DNA from: Methylibium sp. Root1272
GTDB taxonomy: Bacteria > Pseudomonadota > Gammaproteobacteria > Burkholderiales > Burkholderiaceae_C
Direction: 5' to 3'
Assembly (NCBI RefSeq): GCF_001425905.1
Contig: NZ_LMDY01000003.1
Coordinates: 52,331 to 116,330, forward strand
DNA: 64,000 nt
Shown here: positions 52,030 through 63,719 of the stretch, one piece after another
Numbering within the stretch: the first letter of the stretch is position 1
Layout of the letters: every line of letters begins with the position of its first letter
Program-made: the position numbers and the translations under genes
The notes under the pieces: generated by a model
What the model was told of the DNA's origin: nothing
The model's database searches: none
The model's input: only the letters and a program-made list of their open reading frames with translations

Positions 52030-52215
52030 TCAGGGCGGTGGCTTGCGCGGGGCGCCGGGGTCGGGCGCCGCATCGTCGTTCGCCGCCTGCTCGGCCTGCC
52101 GGCGCCGGTCACGCGCCAGCGAACGGCGCACCGAGACGAGCTGCCACACGCCGAAGCCGAGCACGCCGCCGAACACGAGCAGCCCCTCGAGCAGGCCGAG
52201 CGTCGCACCATCCAC
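52030..52215 (-). CDS. Small single-helix membrane protein downstream of crtB
   Basis: A 61-residue protein from a GTG one base after the crtB stop. It has an N-terminal hydrophobic helix (LGLLEGLLVFGGVLGFGVWQ), then a basic stretch (VRRSLARDRRRQ) and a Pro/Asp-rich tail, so the C-terminus is expected in the cytoplasm. I do not know the family. The tight link to crtI-crtB suggests a part in carotenoid synthesis at the membrane; this is inference. Confidence 0.6.
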   Translation of the reverse strand: MDGATLGLLEGLLVFGGVLGFGVWQLVSVRRSLARDRRRQAEQAANDDAAPDPGAPRKPPP

Positions 52216-52216
52216 G

Positions 52217-53347
52217 TCAATGCGGTGCTGGGCCGCAGGACGACTGCCCGTACTGCAGTTGCTCGCGGCGCTCCAGGCGCTCGAACAGGTCGATCAGCCA
52301 CACCACACGCGCCTCGACGCCCCCGGTCGGCGAGGTCGCCACCCGCGACGCCGACGCGGCCGCGACGTCGCGCGGGACCACGGCCTCGACGAGAAAGCGA
52401 GTCGCGTCCAGCGGCGGCGGCGGCGATGCGGCACGCGACGGCCACAGCCGCAGCACCGCCTGCAGCAGCAGCCAGGCCTTGCGCGACGGCGCCACCGTGG
52501 CCCGCGCGGCCACCGAGTCCAGCCCGCGACGCGCCACCTCGAGGCCGATGTCACGGTACAGGAAGCGCGCCGCGTTGATGCCGGGGCGGCAGGACATCGG
52601 CAGTTGCGCCACGCCGGCGTCGACACGGCGGTACAGCGCCTCGGCGGCGTCCAGCAGACGGCGCACCACCGCGCCGAGTGCAGGCGTGAAGCGCGGCTCG
52701 GCCAGCCAGGCGTCGGGATCGATGCCGGCCTCGCGCAGCCACTGGCGCGGCAGGTAGAGCCGGCCCATGCGGGCGTCCTCGCCGACGTCGCGGGCGATGT
52801 TGGACAGCTGCATCGCCACGCCCAGGTCGCAGGCGCGCGCCACGCCCTCGGTCGAGCGCACGCCCATCAGCACGGCCATCATCGCGCCCACCGTCCCGGC
52901 CACGCGGGCCGCGTAGTCCTGCAGTTCGTCGAGCGTTTCGTAGCTTCGGCCCCGAGCGTCCCACTCGAAGCCCTCGATCAGGCCTTCCGGCAGCGCGCGC
53001 GGCACGTCGAAGCGGGCCACCACAGCGGCCAGCGCGCGGTCGGCCGGCAGGGCTCGCGGCGTACCGGCGTAGGCGCGCGCGAGGCGGTCGCGCAAGTCAG
53101 CCACCGCGTCGGCCGGGCCGCCCTCGAGATCGACCGCGTCGTCCGCCAGCCGGCAGAAGGCATAGAGCGCCGAGGCCGGATCGCGCAGCGAGCGCGGCAG
53201 CAGCAGCGAGGCCGCGAAGAAGCTGCGCGAGCCGTGACGCAGCAGACCGCGGCAGGCCGCGATGTCGGCTGCCGCCGCAGCATCGGGCGCGGGCGGCGAG
53301 GCCTCAGGCCGGGAGGGCAGAGAGCGTGTCGGAAAGGGCATCTGCAT
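52217..53347 (-). CDS. crtB: Phytoene synthase
   Basis: A 376-residue synthase joining two GGPP to phytoene. The Asp-rich motifs are CRLADDAVDLEGG and NIARDVGEDARMGRLYLP. Its first 44 bases overlap the end of crtI. The last 60 or so residues (after VAPSRKAWLLLQAVLRL) extend beyond the catalytic core, and the N-terminal 25 residues are Ala/Pro-rich. Confidence 0.95.
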   Translation of the reverse strand: MQMPFPTRSLPSRPEASPPAPDAAAAADIAACRGLLRHGSRSFFAASLLLPRSLRDPASALYAFCRLADDAVDLEGGPADAVADLRDRLARAYAGTPRALPADRALAAVVARFDVPRALPEGLIEGFEWDARGRSYETLDELQDYAARVAGTVGAMMAVLMGVRSTEGVARACDLGVAMQLSNIARDVGEDARMGRLYLPRQWLREAGIDPDAWLAEPRFTPALGAVVRRLLDAAEALYRRVDAGVAQLPMSCRPGINAARFLYRDIGLEVARRGLDSVAARATVAPSRKAWLLLQAVLRLWPSRAASPPPPLDATRFLVEAVVPRDVAAASASRVATSPTGGVEARVVWLIDLFERLERREQLQYGQSSCGPAPH

Positions 53348-54869
53348 GGGGCACCACCGTGTCGAGGACGCGGGCCGAGGACAGGACGCCGGGCAGACCG
53401 GCGCCGGGATGGGTACCGGCTCCCACCAGGTAGAGCCGGTCGATCTCTTCGCTGCGGTTGTGCGGGCGGAACCAGGCGCTCTGGCTCAGCACCGGCTCCA
53501 GGCCGAAAGCCGCGCCTCGGAAGGACGACAGGCGGTCCTGGAAGTCCTGCGGCGTCAGCAGTCGCGAGGTGACGACCTGCTGCGACAGGCCCGGCAGCAG
53601 CGTGGCCTCCAGGCGTTGCTCGATCGCCCGCCGGTAGGGCTCGGCCTGGCGGGCCCAGTCGGTGCCGCTCTGCAGGTGGGGCACCGGCGACAGCACGTAG
53701 AAGGCGTCGCAGCCCGGCGGCGCGAGCGAGGGGTCGGTCGCCGTGGGCCGGTGCAGGTAGAGGCTGAAGTCCTCGGCCAGCAGCTTGCGGTCGAAGATGT
53801 CGCCCAGCAGCTCGCGGTAGCGCGGTCCGAGGGCGATGGTGTGGTGCGCGACGTCGGGGTACCGGCGGCGCGTGCCGAAGTACCAGACGAACAGGCTCAT
53901 CGAGTAGCGCGCCTTCTCGATGCGCCGGTCGGTCCAGCGGCGGCGGTGCTCCGGCGCCAGCAGGTGGCGGTAGGTCCAGGCCGAATCGGCGTTCGACACC
54001 ACCACGTCGGCGGCGATCTCCTGGCCGCTCGCAAGGCGCACACCGCAGGCGCGCTTGCGCTGCACCATGATTTCGGTCACCGCCTGGTTGCAGCGCACGC
54101 TGCCGCCCTGCCCTTCGATCAGGCCCACCAGGCCCTGCACCAGGCTGCCGGTGCCGCCCATCGCGAAGTGCACGCCGAAGCGCCGCTCGAGGAAGGCGAT
54201 CAGGCAGTAGATCGAGGTGGTGGCGAAGGGATTGCCGCCCACCAGCAGCGACTGGAAGGTCAGCACCACGCGCAGCCGCTCGTCCTGCACATGCTTGCAG
54301 GCCAGCGCATAGACCGAGCGGTAGCCCTCCAGCTTCAGCAGTTCGGGCAGCACGCGCGCCATGTCGGTCCAGCTGTCGAAGGGCACGTGGCCCAGTTGCT
54401 CGAAGCCGACCTTGTAGATCGCCTCGCTGGCGGCGAGGAAGCGCTCATAGCCGGCCACGTCGCCCGGCGAGAAGCGGGCGATCTCGGCGCGCATCGCCGC
54501 GGCATCGCCGCTGTAGTCGAAGCTCGCGCCATCGTCGAAGCGGATGCGATAGAACGGCGAAACCGGTCGCAGGTCGATGTCGTCGGCGAGGCGTCGGCCG
54601 CACAGGCTCCACAGCTCCTCGAGCAGGAAGGGCGCGGTGATCACCGTCGGCCCGGCATCGAAGGTGAAGCCATCCTGGCGGTGCACATAGGCCCGGCCGC
54701 CGGGCGCATCGAGCTTCTCGAGCACGCTGACCCGGTAGCCCCGCGCGCCCAGCCGCACCGCCGCGGCCAGGCCACCGAATCCGCTGCCGATGACGACGGC
54801 ATGCGGCTGGGCCCGGGGCCCGCGCCGTGCCGACAGCGGCAGGGTGCCGGGCAGCGGAAGTGTCAACAT
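53304..54869 (-). CDS. crtI: Phytoene desaturase
   Basis: A 521-residue FAD-dependent desaturase producing neurosporene and/or lycopene. The flavin motif is AVVIGSGFGGLAAAVRLGAR near residue 24, with DAPGGRAY after it and the C-terminal LYLVGAGTHPGAGLPGVLSS. In Rubrivivax one CrtI does three or four steps, feeding both spheroidene and spirilloxanthin; the number of steps here cannot be read. The predicted transcription start is at the ATG, and GGAGA abuts it. Confidence 0.95.
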   Translation of the reverse strand: MLTLPLPGTLPLSARRGPRAQPHAVVIGSGFGGLAAAVRLGARGYRVSVLEKLDAPGGRAYVHRQDGFTFDAGPTVITAPFLLEELWSLCGRRLADDIDLRPVSPFYRIRFDDGASFDYSGDAAAMRAEIARFSPGDVAGYERFLAASEAIYKVGFEQLGHVPFDSWTDMARVLPELLKLEGYRSVYALACKHVQDERLRVVLTFQSLLVGGNPFATTSIYCLIAFLERRFGVHFAMGGTGSLVQGLVGLIEGQGGSVRCNQAVTEIMVQRKRACGVRLASGQEIAADVVVSNADSAWTYRHLLAPEHRRRWTDRRIEKARYSMSLFVWYFGTRRRYPDVAHHTIALGPRYRELLGDIFDRKLLAEDFSLYLHRPTATDPSLAPPGCDAFYVLSPVPHLQSGTDWARQAEPYRRAIEQRLEATLLPGLSQQVVTSRLLTPQDFQDRLSSFRGAAFGLEPVLSQSAWFRPHNRSEEIDRLYLVGAGTHPGAGLPGVLSSARVLDTVVPHADALSDTLSALPA

Positions 54870-54875
54870 TCTCCA

Positions 54876-54904
54876 ATAGTATGAGTGTCATGTTTATCTG
54901 ACAA
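54876..54904 (-). promoter_or_regulatory. crtI promoter with PpsR/CrtJ operator
   Basis: TGTCATGTTTATCTGACA (54886-54903) is a perfect TGT-N12-ACA. On the minus strand TTGTCA (54904-54899), a 17-base spacer and TACTAT (54881-54876) form a promoter whose spacer is filled by the operator. A weak second site, TGT-N12-ATA, lies at 54861-54878. Confidence 0.75.
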
Positions 54905-54978
54905 CCCCGGCGCTTCCCTGCCGCCGCTCGACCTGATCGACATGCGGCGCCCGCCATCGGCGACGGGCGTCCGCGGCC

Positions 54979-55881
54979 TCAACCGTCCCGGCGAAGGATG
55001 CGCTGCTCGCGCGCGACCCGCAGCACCAGCTCGGCCACCTCCGCGGGCCGCTCCTCGTGCGCCAGATGCCCGAGCCCGGGCAGGTCGATGCGCTGCGCCG
55101 AAGGCAGCAGCGCCTGCACACGCCGCGCGTGATCGGGCGAGATCGTGCGGTCGTTGCCGGCGGCCACCAGCGTCAGCGCGGGCCGCAGCCGGGGCAGATC
55201 CAGCTGCATCGGCTTGAGATCCCAGTGCGCCATCATGCCCAGCGCGGCAGCGGCATGCCCCGGGCTACGCACCAGCCGGCCGTAGAGCGCCAGGCCCTCG
55301 GCATCGAGCGTCGAGCCGGTGCCGTCGATCAGACCCTGGACGACCGCGGCGTCGCCGGCGCGCCAGGCGAAGAGCTGCGGCACCAGCGGCGTCATCGCCA
55401 TCAGCTTGGCCGCTGGCGAGAACAGTTGGCCTGCCAACCCGCCCAGCGGCAGGAAAGCGCCGTTCAGGCTGATCAGCGCGGCCGGTGCCATGTGCCCATC
55501 GAGGCACATGCGGGCCGCGATCGCAGCGCCCGCCGAATGGCCGATCGCGAGCCGCGGCGAGCTGTCGAGCACCGCCAGCAAGGCGCCGACCGCCTGCGCC
55601 ATGCCCGGCAGCGACAGCTGCCACGCCGGCGGCATGTCGGCGAAGCCGTGCCCCGGCAGGTCGCAGCTCAGCACGCTGAAGTCCTCGGCCAGCAGGGGCG
55701 CCAGGCCGCGCCAGGAGTGGGTGGACGAGCCGGTGCCATGGAGCAGCAGCAAGGCGGGCCGCCGCGCCGCGCCGAAGTGCTGCACGTGCCAGCGCAGCCC
55801 GCCGGCCTGGACGAAACGGCTCGCCGCGCGGTGCGGCCAGTCGAGGCCGTCTCGCTCCCAGACCAGGCGGTCCCCGCCCAC
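54979..55881 (-). CDS. bchO: BchO, alpha/beta hydrolase of bacteriochlorophyll synthesis
   Basis: A 300-residue alpha/beta-fold protein that lies downstream of bchI-bchD in purple bacteria; its exact step is unsettled (proposed with Mg-chelatase or with ring modification). Nucleophile elbow LAIGHSAGAAIAARM, oxyanion motif LLLHGTGSSTHSWRG and a C-terminal His in LPGLGHLAHEERP are visible. GTG 55881 begins 11 bases after the bchD stop. Confidence 0.9.
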   Translation of the reverse strand: MGGDRLVWERDGLDWPHRAASRFVQAGGLRWHVQHFGAARRPALLLLHGTGSSTHSWRGLAPLLAEDFSVLSCDLPGHGFADMPPAWQLSLPGMAQAVGALLAVLDSSPRLAIGHSAGAAIAARMCLDGHMAPAALISLNGAFLPLGGLAGQLFSPAAKLMAMTPLVPQLFAWRAGDAAVVQGLIDGTGSTLDAEGLALYGRLVRSPGHAAAALGMMAHWDLKPMQLDLPRLRPALTLVAAGNDRTISPDHARRVQALLPSAQRIDLPGLGHLAHEERPAEVAELVLRVAREQRILRRDG

Positions 55882-55892
55882 CGCGCCGTCCG

Positions 55893-57713
55893 TCAGCGTG
55901 GCGCCGTCGGCGCCGTGGCGAGCCGTACCGCCTGCGACAGCTCGGCCGCGCCCGCATGCGGCAGCGGCAGGTAGGCGGCGCCCATCTGGGCGGCGAGCTG
56001 GCGCGCCGTGGCCTGCGGCTGCGGCGATGTGTCGAGCAGCAGTGCCGTGACGCCGGCGGCCTGCAGTTGCCGCGCCGCGGCCAGCGCGTCCTCGCCGGCG
56101 CGTGTGCGGCCGGGTTCACCGTCGCGCGCGATGTTGGCGCGGCCATCGGTCAGCAGTACGACGACCGGCGTCTCGCCACGCCGGCGCACCGCCTCGGCCA
56201 ATGCCAGCGCCGCATCGATGCCGGCCGCCAGCGGCGTGCCGCCACCGCCCGGCAGGCCAGCCAGACTGCGCTTGGCGCGTACCAGCGAGCGCGTCGGCGG
56301 CAGCAGCAACTCGGCCGTCTTGCCCCGGAAGGCCAGCACCGCCACGTTGTCGCGGCGCACGTAGCAGTCGGCCAGCAGCAGTTCGACCGCGCCCTTGGCC
56401 TCGGCCAGCCGGTGCAGCGCCGCGGAGCCGGAGGCGTCGACGGCGAAGATGGTGGTGGTCTCGCTGCGCTGCGTGAAGCGCGTGACGTGGAAATCCTCGC
56501 GCCGCACCTGGATGCGCGCGCCGCCGCCACCGGGGCTGGCTTGCCGCAGCCGCTGCCACGGCGCCGCCGCGCGCAGCGTTTCGATCACGTTCAGGCGCGC
56601 GCCGGTGCGTGGCTCACCACGCCGCGCGCCGACCGGCCGGCCGCGCAGCCCGCTCTGCTGCAGCGCACCGGCGCGGCCGGCGCCCTTGGCGCGCAGCCGG
56701 GCGGCCTGGCCGAGCGCGAGTGCCGCCAGCAGGCCGGGTGGCAGTGCCGCCCGCGCGGCCTCGAGCACGAGCTCGTCGAGGTCGGCAGGCCGGTCGTCCG
56801 CGTCGCCGTCCTGCTGTTCGGACGATGCCTCGGCATCGCCGTCGGCCGCTTCCGCAGGCTCGGGAGGCGGGGGGGCCTCGGTCGCCGCGGCCTCGTCCTG
56901 CTCTGGCGGCGACGTCGCCGGCAACTGGGTGGCGCGCGGGGCCAGCACGAGCCGCGCAGCGAGCGCCGCATCGCCTTCGCTCACGGTGCGGCGGCCGTCG
57001 AGCGCGGCGGCGGCACGCGCCACCCGCAGCGCCAGCACGGGCGCGCGCAGCGATGCGATGCCGAGCGCCAGCGCGGCCGCGCACAGGGCCTGCACGGTGT
57101 CGTCGTCGGCCTCGACCTGCGGCAGCAGCTCACGAGCCGCGAGCACGTCATCGCGCCGCCAGCGGCCTGCCGCCAGCGCCTCGTTGCGCGCGCTCGCCGC
57201 GTCGAGCGCCACGTGGAAGGCCAGCCGATCCAGCAGTGCCGAGGGCACCCGCTCGTCGGCGTCCATGCTTTCGTCCAGCGCCACGATGCCCAGCCGCGCG
57301 GGGAGACGGCGCGCGAGACCTTCGCGCTCCATCGCGACCACCTGGGTGTCGAGCACCGCCGCCAGCCGCGCGGCGCCGGCCACACCCAGCCGCTCGGCCA
57401 TGGCCAGCAGCACCACGCCGCCGTCGGCCTCGGCGAGCACGCCGCGTTGCGCGACGGGCCGCCCGGCCTGCAGCGTGGCGGCCAGGTCGAGGCCGCCGAG
57501 CAGGCGCTCGTCACCGATGTGCAGCGGCACGCGGCGCAGCGGCGCAGCGGCCGGCAGCAGATCGCGCAGCAGGGCCAGCCAGCGTTCGCGCGCGCCGCCC
57601 GCCAGCGAACGCAGCGACACGCCGGCCGTGCCGACCGGATCGACCGCGAACAGCGCCGCAACGTGGGCCACCTCGGCCCAGCGCTCGAGCGCTGCGGGGT
57701 CCGAATCGTTCAC
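55893..57713 (-). CDS. bchD: Magnesium chelatase subunit D
   Basis: A 606-residue subunit that forms the AAA+ double ring with BchI. The N-terminal AAA-like half is degenerate. The middle is an acidic/Pro linker ([19 protein letters not shown]). The C-terminal integrin-I (VWA) domain has the metal site [20 protein letters not shown] and [15 protein letters not shown] 57713 overlaps the bchI stop. Confidence 0.95.
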   Translation of the reverse strand: MNDSDPAALERWAEVAHVAALFAVDPVGTAGVSLRSLAGGARERWLALLRDLLPAAAPLRRVPLHIGDERLLGGLDLAATLQAGRPVAQRGVLAEADGGVVLLAMAERLGVAGAARLAAVLDTQVVAMEREGLARRLPARLGIVALDESMDADERVPSALLDRLAFHVALDAASARNEALAAGRWRRDDVLAARELLPQVEADDDTVQALCAAALALGIASLRAPVLALRVARAAAALDGRRTVSEGDAALAARLVLAPRATQLPATSPPEQDEAAATEAPPPPEPAEAADGDAEASSEQQDGDADDRPADLDELVLEAARAALPPGLLAALALGQAARLRAKGAGRAGALQQSGLRGRPVGARRGEPRTGARLNVIETLRAAAPWQRLRQASPGGGGARIQVRREDFHVTRFTQRSETTTIFAVDASGSAALHRLAEAKGAVELLLADCYVRRDNVAVLAFRGKTAELLLPPTRSLVRAKRSLAGLPGGGGTPLAAGIDAALALAEAVRRRGETPVVVLLTDGRANIARDGEPGRTRAGEDALAAARQLQAAGVTALLLDTSPQPQATARQLAAQMGAAYLPLPHAGAAELSQAVRLATAPTAPR

Positions 57714-58750
57714 GGCCCGAACAGCTCCGCGACGGCGCGGTCGACTCGGACCGAGGAGCCGGCGTCGTCGAGCGGATTGCGGCGCAGCCGGTGTCGCAGC
57801 GCCGGCGGCGCGACGCGCTTCAGGTGCGCATCGGCCACCTCGGCATCGCCCTGCAGCGCGGCCAGCGCGCGCGCCGCGCGGATCAGCGTGAGCTCGCCGC
57901 GCAGGCCATCGGTGCCGAGCGCCATGCACAGCTGCGCGGCACGCTCGAGCATCGCATCGGGCACGCGCACGCCGTCGAGCCGCGAGCGCCCGGCCACGAG
58001 CCGCCGGCGCGTGCGCTCGTCCTCCTTCTTCCACCGCTCGGTGAAGGCGTGGGGGTCGCGCTCGAAGGCGTCGCGGCGCCGCACGACCTCGACGCGCTCG
58101 GCCAGCACCTCGGGCGTCCGGACCTCGACCGACAAGCCGAACCGGTCGAGCAACTGCGGCCTCAGTTCGCCCTCTTCCGGGTTGCCGCTGCCGACCAGCA
58201 CGAAGCGCGCCGGGTGGCGCACGCTCAGGCCTTCGCGTTCGACGACGTTCTCGCCGGAGGCCGCCACGTCGATCAGCAGATCGACGAGGTGGTCCTCGAG
58301 CAGATTGACTTCGTCCACGTAGAGGAAACCGCGATTCGCTCGTGCCAGCAGGCCAGGCTCGAAGGCCTTGACGCCCTGCGACAGCGCGCGCTCCAGGTCC
58401 AGCGCGCCGACGACGCGGTCTTCGGTGGCGCCGAGCGGCAGGTCGACCACCGGCACCGGCACCAGGACGGACTTGCGCGCAGCCCCTGCCGCACGGCCCC
58501 GGGCCTCGCACGCCTCGCAGCCCGAGGCTGCCGCGGGATCGCATCCGTACGGACACCCCGCGACGACGCGCATCTTCGGCAGCAGGGCCGCGAGCGCGCG
58601 CACCGCGGTCGACTTGCCGGTGCCGCGATCACCGAACACCAGCACGCCACCGATGCGCCAGTCGACGGCGGCGAGCAGGATCGCCAGCTTCATCTCATCC
58701 TGACCCACGATCGCCGAGAAGGGGAACTGCACTGCCATGTCGTCGAACAT
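57710..58750 (-). CDS. bchI: Magnesium chelatase ATPase subunit I
   Basis: A 346-residue AAA+ ATPase driving Mg insertion by BchH. Opening [20 protein letters not shown], Walker [16 protein letters not shown], Walker [18 protein letters not shown], and sensor/arginine-finger regions ([18 protein letters not shown]) are all present. A Cys pair occurs in GCPYGCDP and CEAC, seen in the family. ATG 58750 is used; ATG 58738 is an alternative, and neither has a clear ribosome site. It is first of bchI-D-O. No PpsR site is seen in the 100 bases upstream. Confidence 0.95.
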   Translation of the reverse strand: MFDDMAVQFPFSAIVGQDEMKLAILLAAVDWRIGGVLVFGDRGTGKSTAVRALAALLPKMRVVAGCPYGCDPAAASGCEACEARGRAAGAARKSVLVPVPVVDLPLGATEDRVVGALDLERALSQGVKAFEPGLLARANRGFLYVDEVNLLEDHLVDLLIDVAASGENVVEREGLSVRHPARFVLVGSGNPEEGELRPQLLDRFGLSVEVRTPEVLAERVEVVRRRDAFERDPHAFTERWKKEDERTRRRLVAGRSRLDGVRVPDAMLERAAQLCMALGTDGLRGELTLIRAARALAALQGDAEVADAHLKRVAPPALRHRLRRNPLDDAGSSVRVDRAVAELFGP

Positions 58751-58850
58751 CCGGGAGAGACGGAGCGTTCGACGGTAGCAGAAGGCGCGCTGCCGCGAAC
58801 CTGCTGAAAGCGCGCAGCCGGGCGCGCTGCGATCCGGCGCTACACCGGCC

Positions 58851-60461
58851 TCAATCGAGGCTCCACACGCCCAGCGCGGCCTGCAACCGCTGCGCCTCGC
58901 GGATCGCATCGGCGCTCGACGCGGCGCTGGCGCGCGCCAGTTCGGCATTCTGGTGCGTGGTCGCGTCCAGCGTCTGCAGCCTCGCGTTGATGTGCTCGAC
59001 GCCGGCACATTGCTCCTGCGCAGCGAGGCTGATCTGCGAGACCATCGCGCTGACCTCCTTCACCTGCTGCGCTACGCCGTTGATGCGCGTGCCGACCTGG
59101 GCCGCCAGCTTCTCGCCGGCACCGGTCTGCTGCTGGGATTCGTCGACCAGTTGCTTGATCTCCTTGGCCGCGGCGCCGCTGCGCTGCGCCAGCGTGCGCA
59201 CCTCGCCGGCGATGATGTTGAACGTGCGCCCCTGCTCGCCGGCACGGCTCGCGGCGGCGGCGGCGTTGAGCGCCAGGATGCCTGTCTGCAGCGCGATCTC
59301 GTCGATGACGTGGCTGATCTCGCCGATGCGCCGGCTGCACACGGTGATGTCGTGCATGGCGGTGTGCATGGCGGCGGCAGCGGCGCAGGTCTGGTCGGCT
59401 TCGTCGGAGGCCCGGTGCGCCGACCGGCTCGCCTGGGTGGCCGCGTCGGTGTTGCGCTGGCTCAGCACGTCGATGTCGGCGGTGCTGCGCGTGACGGCTT
59501 GCACGTCGTCGGCCTGGCTCGCCGAGCGCTCAGCGAGGCGGCTCGCGCCGTCGGCCAGCTCGTCGACCACCGAGGCGACCTCGGCGGCGTGGAGCCGCGC
59601 GTCACCGAGCACAGCGGTCATCTTGGCCACCATCTGCCCGAGCGCGAGATTCAGTTCGAGCAGTTCGCCGGCGGTGCGCGTGTCGTCGAACTGTCGCGTG
59701 ATGTCGCCGCCGGCGATGGCCATCGCGGCATCGAGCGACTGGCGCAGCGGCGCGACCACGCGCTGCAGGAAATACACCGCCACCGCGATCGATGCCATCA
59801 GTCCGATCGATCCGCCGACCAGCGCCCAGATGCGCCAGCCGCCGGTCAGTGCCATCGGCACGGACAGGGCGTCGGGCAGCAGAGCGCTCGCGAGCAGCAC
59901 GCTGAACAGCACCGCGAGGATCGCGGCGGTGCCCTGCATGCGCCATTGCACAGGCAGATCCAGAGGATTCTTCACGGCCTTGACCAGTGCACGCCACCCG
60001 GTCTCGACGATGCGACCGGCGCGCAGCACGTAGTGCGCGCCAGCACCGGCCTGCCAAAGGCCGTAGACCTGCTCGGCCTGGCGGACCTCGGTCTCCTCGG
60101 GCGGGCACTGCACCGAGGTGAACCCGACGGTCTGACGGTCCTTGAACATCGGGATGATGTTGGCCTTGACCCAGAAGGCATCGCCGGAGCTGCTGCGGTT
60201 CTTGACAAGGCCCGTCCAGGGCCGCCCGGCATGGAGGGCCGCCCACATGTCCGCGAACACCTTCGGGGGCATGTCGGGATGCCGCACGATGCTGTGCGGA
60301 GCACCGAGCACCTGCTCCATCGCGAGGCCGCAGGTTCTCAGAAAGGCGGTGTTGGCGAAGCTGATCGTGCCCTGCAGGTCGGTGGTGGTGATCAGCGGCG
60401 CCTGCTGCGACCCCGACACGTTGCGGTCCGCGCCGCCCTGCTGGATGGGTATGTGGTTCAC
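58851..60461 (-). CDS. Aer-like PAS methyl-accepting chemotaxis protein
   Basis: A 536-residue chemoreceptor with no periplasmic ligand domain. The N-terminal PAS domain ([34 protein letters not shown]) resembles the FAD-binding PAS of Aer. Two close membrane segments lie near residues 185-245, then HAMP and a signalling domain with [20 protein letters not shown]. At the tip Gly replaces the usual Asn (QTNILALNAA). GTG 60461 has GGAG five bases before it; upstream GTG 60500 and TTG 60545 are less supported. A redox/energy-taxis role beside photosynthesis genes is inferred. Confidence 0.85.
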   Translation of the reverse strand: MNHIPIQQGGADRNVSGSQQAPLITTTDLQGTISFANTAFLRTCGLAMEQVLGAPHSIVRHPDMPPKVFADMWAALHAGRPWTGLVKNRSSSGDAFWVKANIIPMFKDRQTVGFTSVQCPPEETEVRQAEQVYGLWQAGAGAHYVLRAGRIVETGWRALVKAVKNPLDLPVQWRMQGTAAILAVLFSVLLASALLPDALSVPMALTGGWRIWALVGGSIGLMASIAVAVYFLQRVVAPLRQSLDAAMAIAGGDITRQFDDTRTAGELLELNLALGQMVAKMTAVLGDARLHAAEVASVVDELADGASRLAERSASQADDVQAVTRSTADIDVLSQRNTDAATQASRSAHRASDEADQTCAAAAAMHTAMHDITVCSRRIGEISHVIDEIALQTGILALNAAAAASRAGEQGRTFNIIAGEVRTLAQRSGAAAKEIKQLVDESQQQTGAGEKLAAQVGTRINGVAQQVKEVSAMVSQISLAAQEQCAGVEHINARLQTLDATTHQNAELARASAASSADAIREAQRLQAALGVWSLD

Positions 60462-60641
60462 GCTGTCTCCGTCCGCGCCTTGCGCTGTTGTGAGGTGCAC
60501 TACCCTGCCGCCAAGCGGGGCGGGCTGCGGTGGCAGCTCACGCAAGCTTCGAACCCGTCGGCGTCACGGTCAATGAGCAGAAAGAACGGCAAATCGACTT
60601 GCAGCTTGGCGCAGCGAGTGGTCAGTTGGATGCCAGCCAGC

Positions 60642-61610
60642 TCAGCGCTTGCGCGACTGATGGCCGGCCGGCCGGGTCGTCGACTCGACCGCTCTCTGCA
60701 GCTGGGCGTGAATGAGCCGCTGCCCATGTCCGGTCAGGAACTGCTCGAACGCCACCGCCACCTGCGGCAGTTGCCGCGACGCCAGGTGCATCACGAACCA
60801 CTCGCGCTCGACGGGGTTGTTGTCCAGCGGCAGCAGTTGCAGCAGGCCGGCGTCGAGTTCGAGCCGGCAGGTGTGCAACGACAGGAAGGCTACGCCGAAG
60901 CCCGCGGCGCACATCTGCTTGATGGCCTCGTTGCTCGACAGCTCGGAGCCGATGCGCAACATGATGGCCTCGTCCTTGAACAGCCGCTCCAGCGTCGTGC
61001 GGGTGCCGGAGCCGCGCTCGCGCGCCAGCAGGTTGGCTCCCGACACGTCGGCCAGTGAGACGTCCCGCTGCGCCATCAACGGATGGCGCGGCGACGCAAT
61101 GAAGGCCATCGGGTGCTTGGCAAAAGCGGTCGACACGGTCTTCAGTTCGCACGGCGGCCGGCCCATGATCACCAGGTCGACCTCCTGGGTGGCGAGCATG
61201 CGAGCGATCTCGTCGCGGTTGCCCACGCGCAGCTTGACCTTCACATTGGGATGCTCGTTCGCGAAGCTCACCAGCAGCGGCGGCAACAGGTACTCGGCGG
61301 TCGTCACCGCACCGACACGCAGGGTTCCCGAGAACACGCCGCGCAGCGTGGCCATCTCGTCGCCGACATCGCGCCACAGGTCGAGGATGCGGCCTGCATA
61401 GGACGCCATCAGGTCCCCTGCCTGCGTGAGCCGCACGCCGCGGCCCTCGCGCTGCAGCAGCGGCGTACCGGCCGATTCTTCCAGCAATTTGAGCTGGATC
61501 GAGACCGCGGGCTGGGTCAGATAGAGCTCACTCGCCGCGCGCGACACGCTGCCCAGCCGAGCCACGGCGTGGAAGGCCGAGAGCTGGCGCAGCGTGGCGT
61601 TCTTAAGCAT
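60642..61610 (-). CDS. cbbR: LysR-type regulator of Calvin-cycle genes
   Basis: A 322-residue LysR-family activator. The winged HTH lies in residues 5-65 (LRQLSAFHAVARLGSVSRAA; LTQPAVSIQLKLLEE), followed by a periplasmic-binding-protein-like effector domain (LRVGAVTTAEYLLPPLLVSF). Divergent placement next to cbbL, with a palindrome between, is the classic CbbR arrangement; its effectors (for example RuBP or NADPH) are not deducible. ATG 61610. Confidence 0.93.
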   Translation of the reverse strand: MLKNATLRQLSAFHAVARLGSVSRAASELYLTQPAVSIQLKLLEESAGTPLLQREGRGVRLTQAGDLMASYAGRILDLWRDVGDEMATLRGVFSGTLRVGAVTTAEYLLPPLLVSFANEHPNVKVKLRVGNRDEIARMLATQEVDLVIMGRPPCELKTVSTAFAKHPMAFIASPRHPLMAQRDVSLADVSGANLLARERGSGTRTTLERLFKDEAIMLRIGSELSSNEAIKQMCAAGFGVAFLSLHTCRLELDAGLLQLLPLDNNPVEREWFVMHLASRQLPQVAVAFEQFLTGHGQRLIHAQLQRAVESTTRPAGHQSRKR

Positions 61611-61624
61611 TAGCAAGCACCAAT

Positions 61625-63241
<1,617 letters not shown>

Positions 63242-63273
63242 GCACGAACTTCCCGCACACCACGGAGCACCGC

Positions 63274-63693
63274 ATGCGCATCACACAAGGCACCTTCTCC
63301 TTCCTGCCAGACCTGAGCGACGAGCAGATCAGCCGCCAGGTCAGCTATTGCCTCGACAAGGGCTGGGCCATCGGTCTCGAGTACACCGACGACCCTCATC
63401 CCCGCAACACCTACTGGGAGATGTTCGGCAACCCGATGTTCGACGTGCAGGACGCCGCCGGCGTGATGCTCGAAGTCACGAACTGCCGCAAGACCTTCCC
63501 GAACCATTACATCCGACTCACCGCGTTCGACTCCACGCACGGCACCGAGTCGGTGGTGCTGTCCTTCATCATCAACCGCCCCAACGAGGAGCCGGGCTTC
63601 CGCCTGATCCGTACCGAGGAGCCGGGCCGCACCTTGCGGTACAGCATCGAGAGCTACGCCGTCCAGGCCGCCCCGGAAGGCGCCCGCTACTGA
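63274..63693 (+). CDS. cbbS: RuBisCO small subunit (red-type)
   Basis: A 139-residue small subunit. MRITQGTFSFLPDLSDEQIS is the usual red-type start, and PRNTYWEMFGNPMFD is the conserved core. The C-terminal beta extension (RTEEPGRTLRYSIESYAVQA) is a mark of red-type small subunits and lines the central pore. It follows cbbL by 32 bases, with GGAG before the ATG. Confidence 0.97.
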   Translation: MRITQGTFSFLPDLSDEQISRQVSYCLDKGWAIGLEYTDDPHPRNTYWEMFGNPMFDVQDAAGVMLEVTNCRKTFPNHYIRLTAFDSTHGTESVVLSFIINRPNEEPGFRLIRTEEPGRTLRYSIESYAVQAAPEGARY

Positions 63694-63719
63694 ACGCGCT
63701 GCGCATCGAGCTCGCTGCC

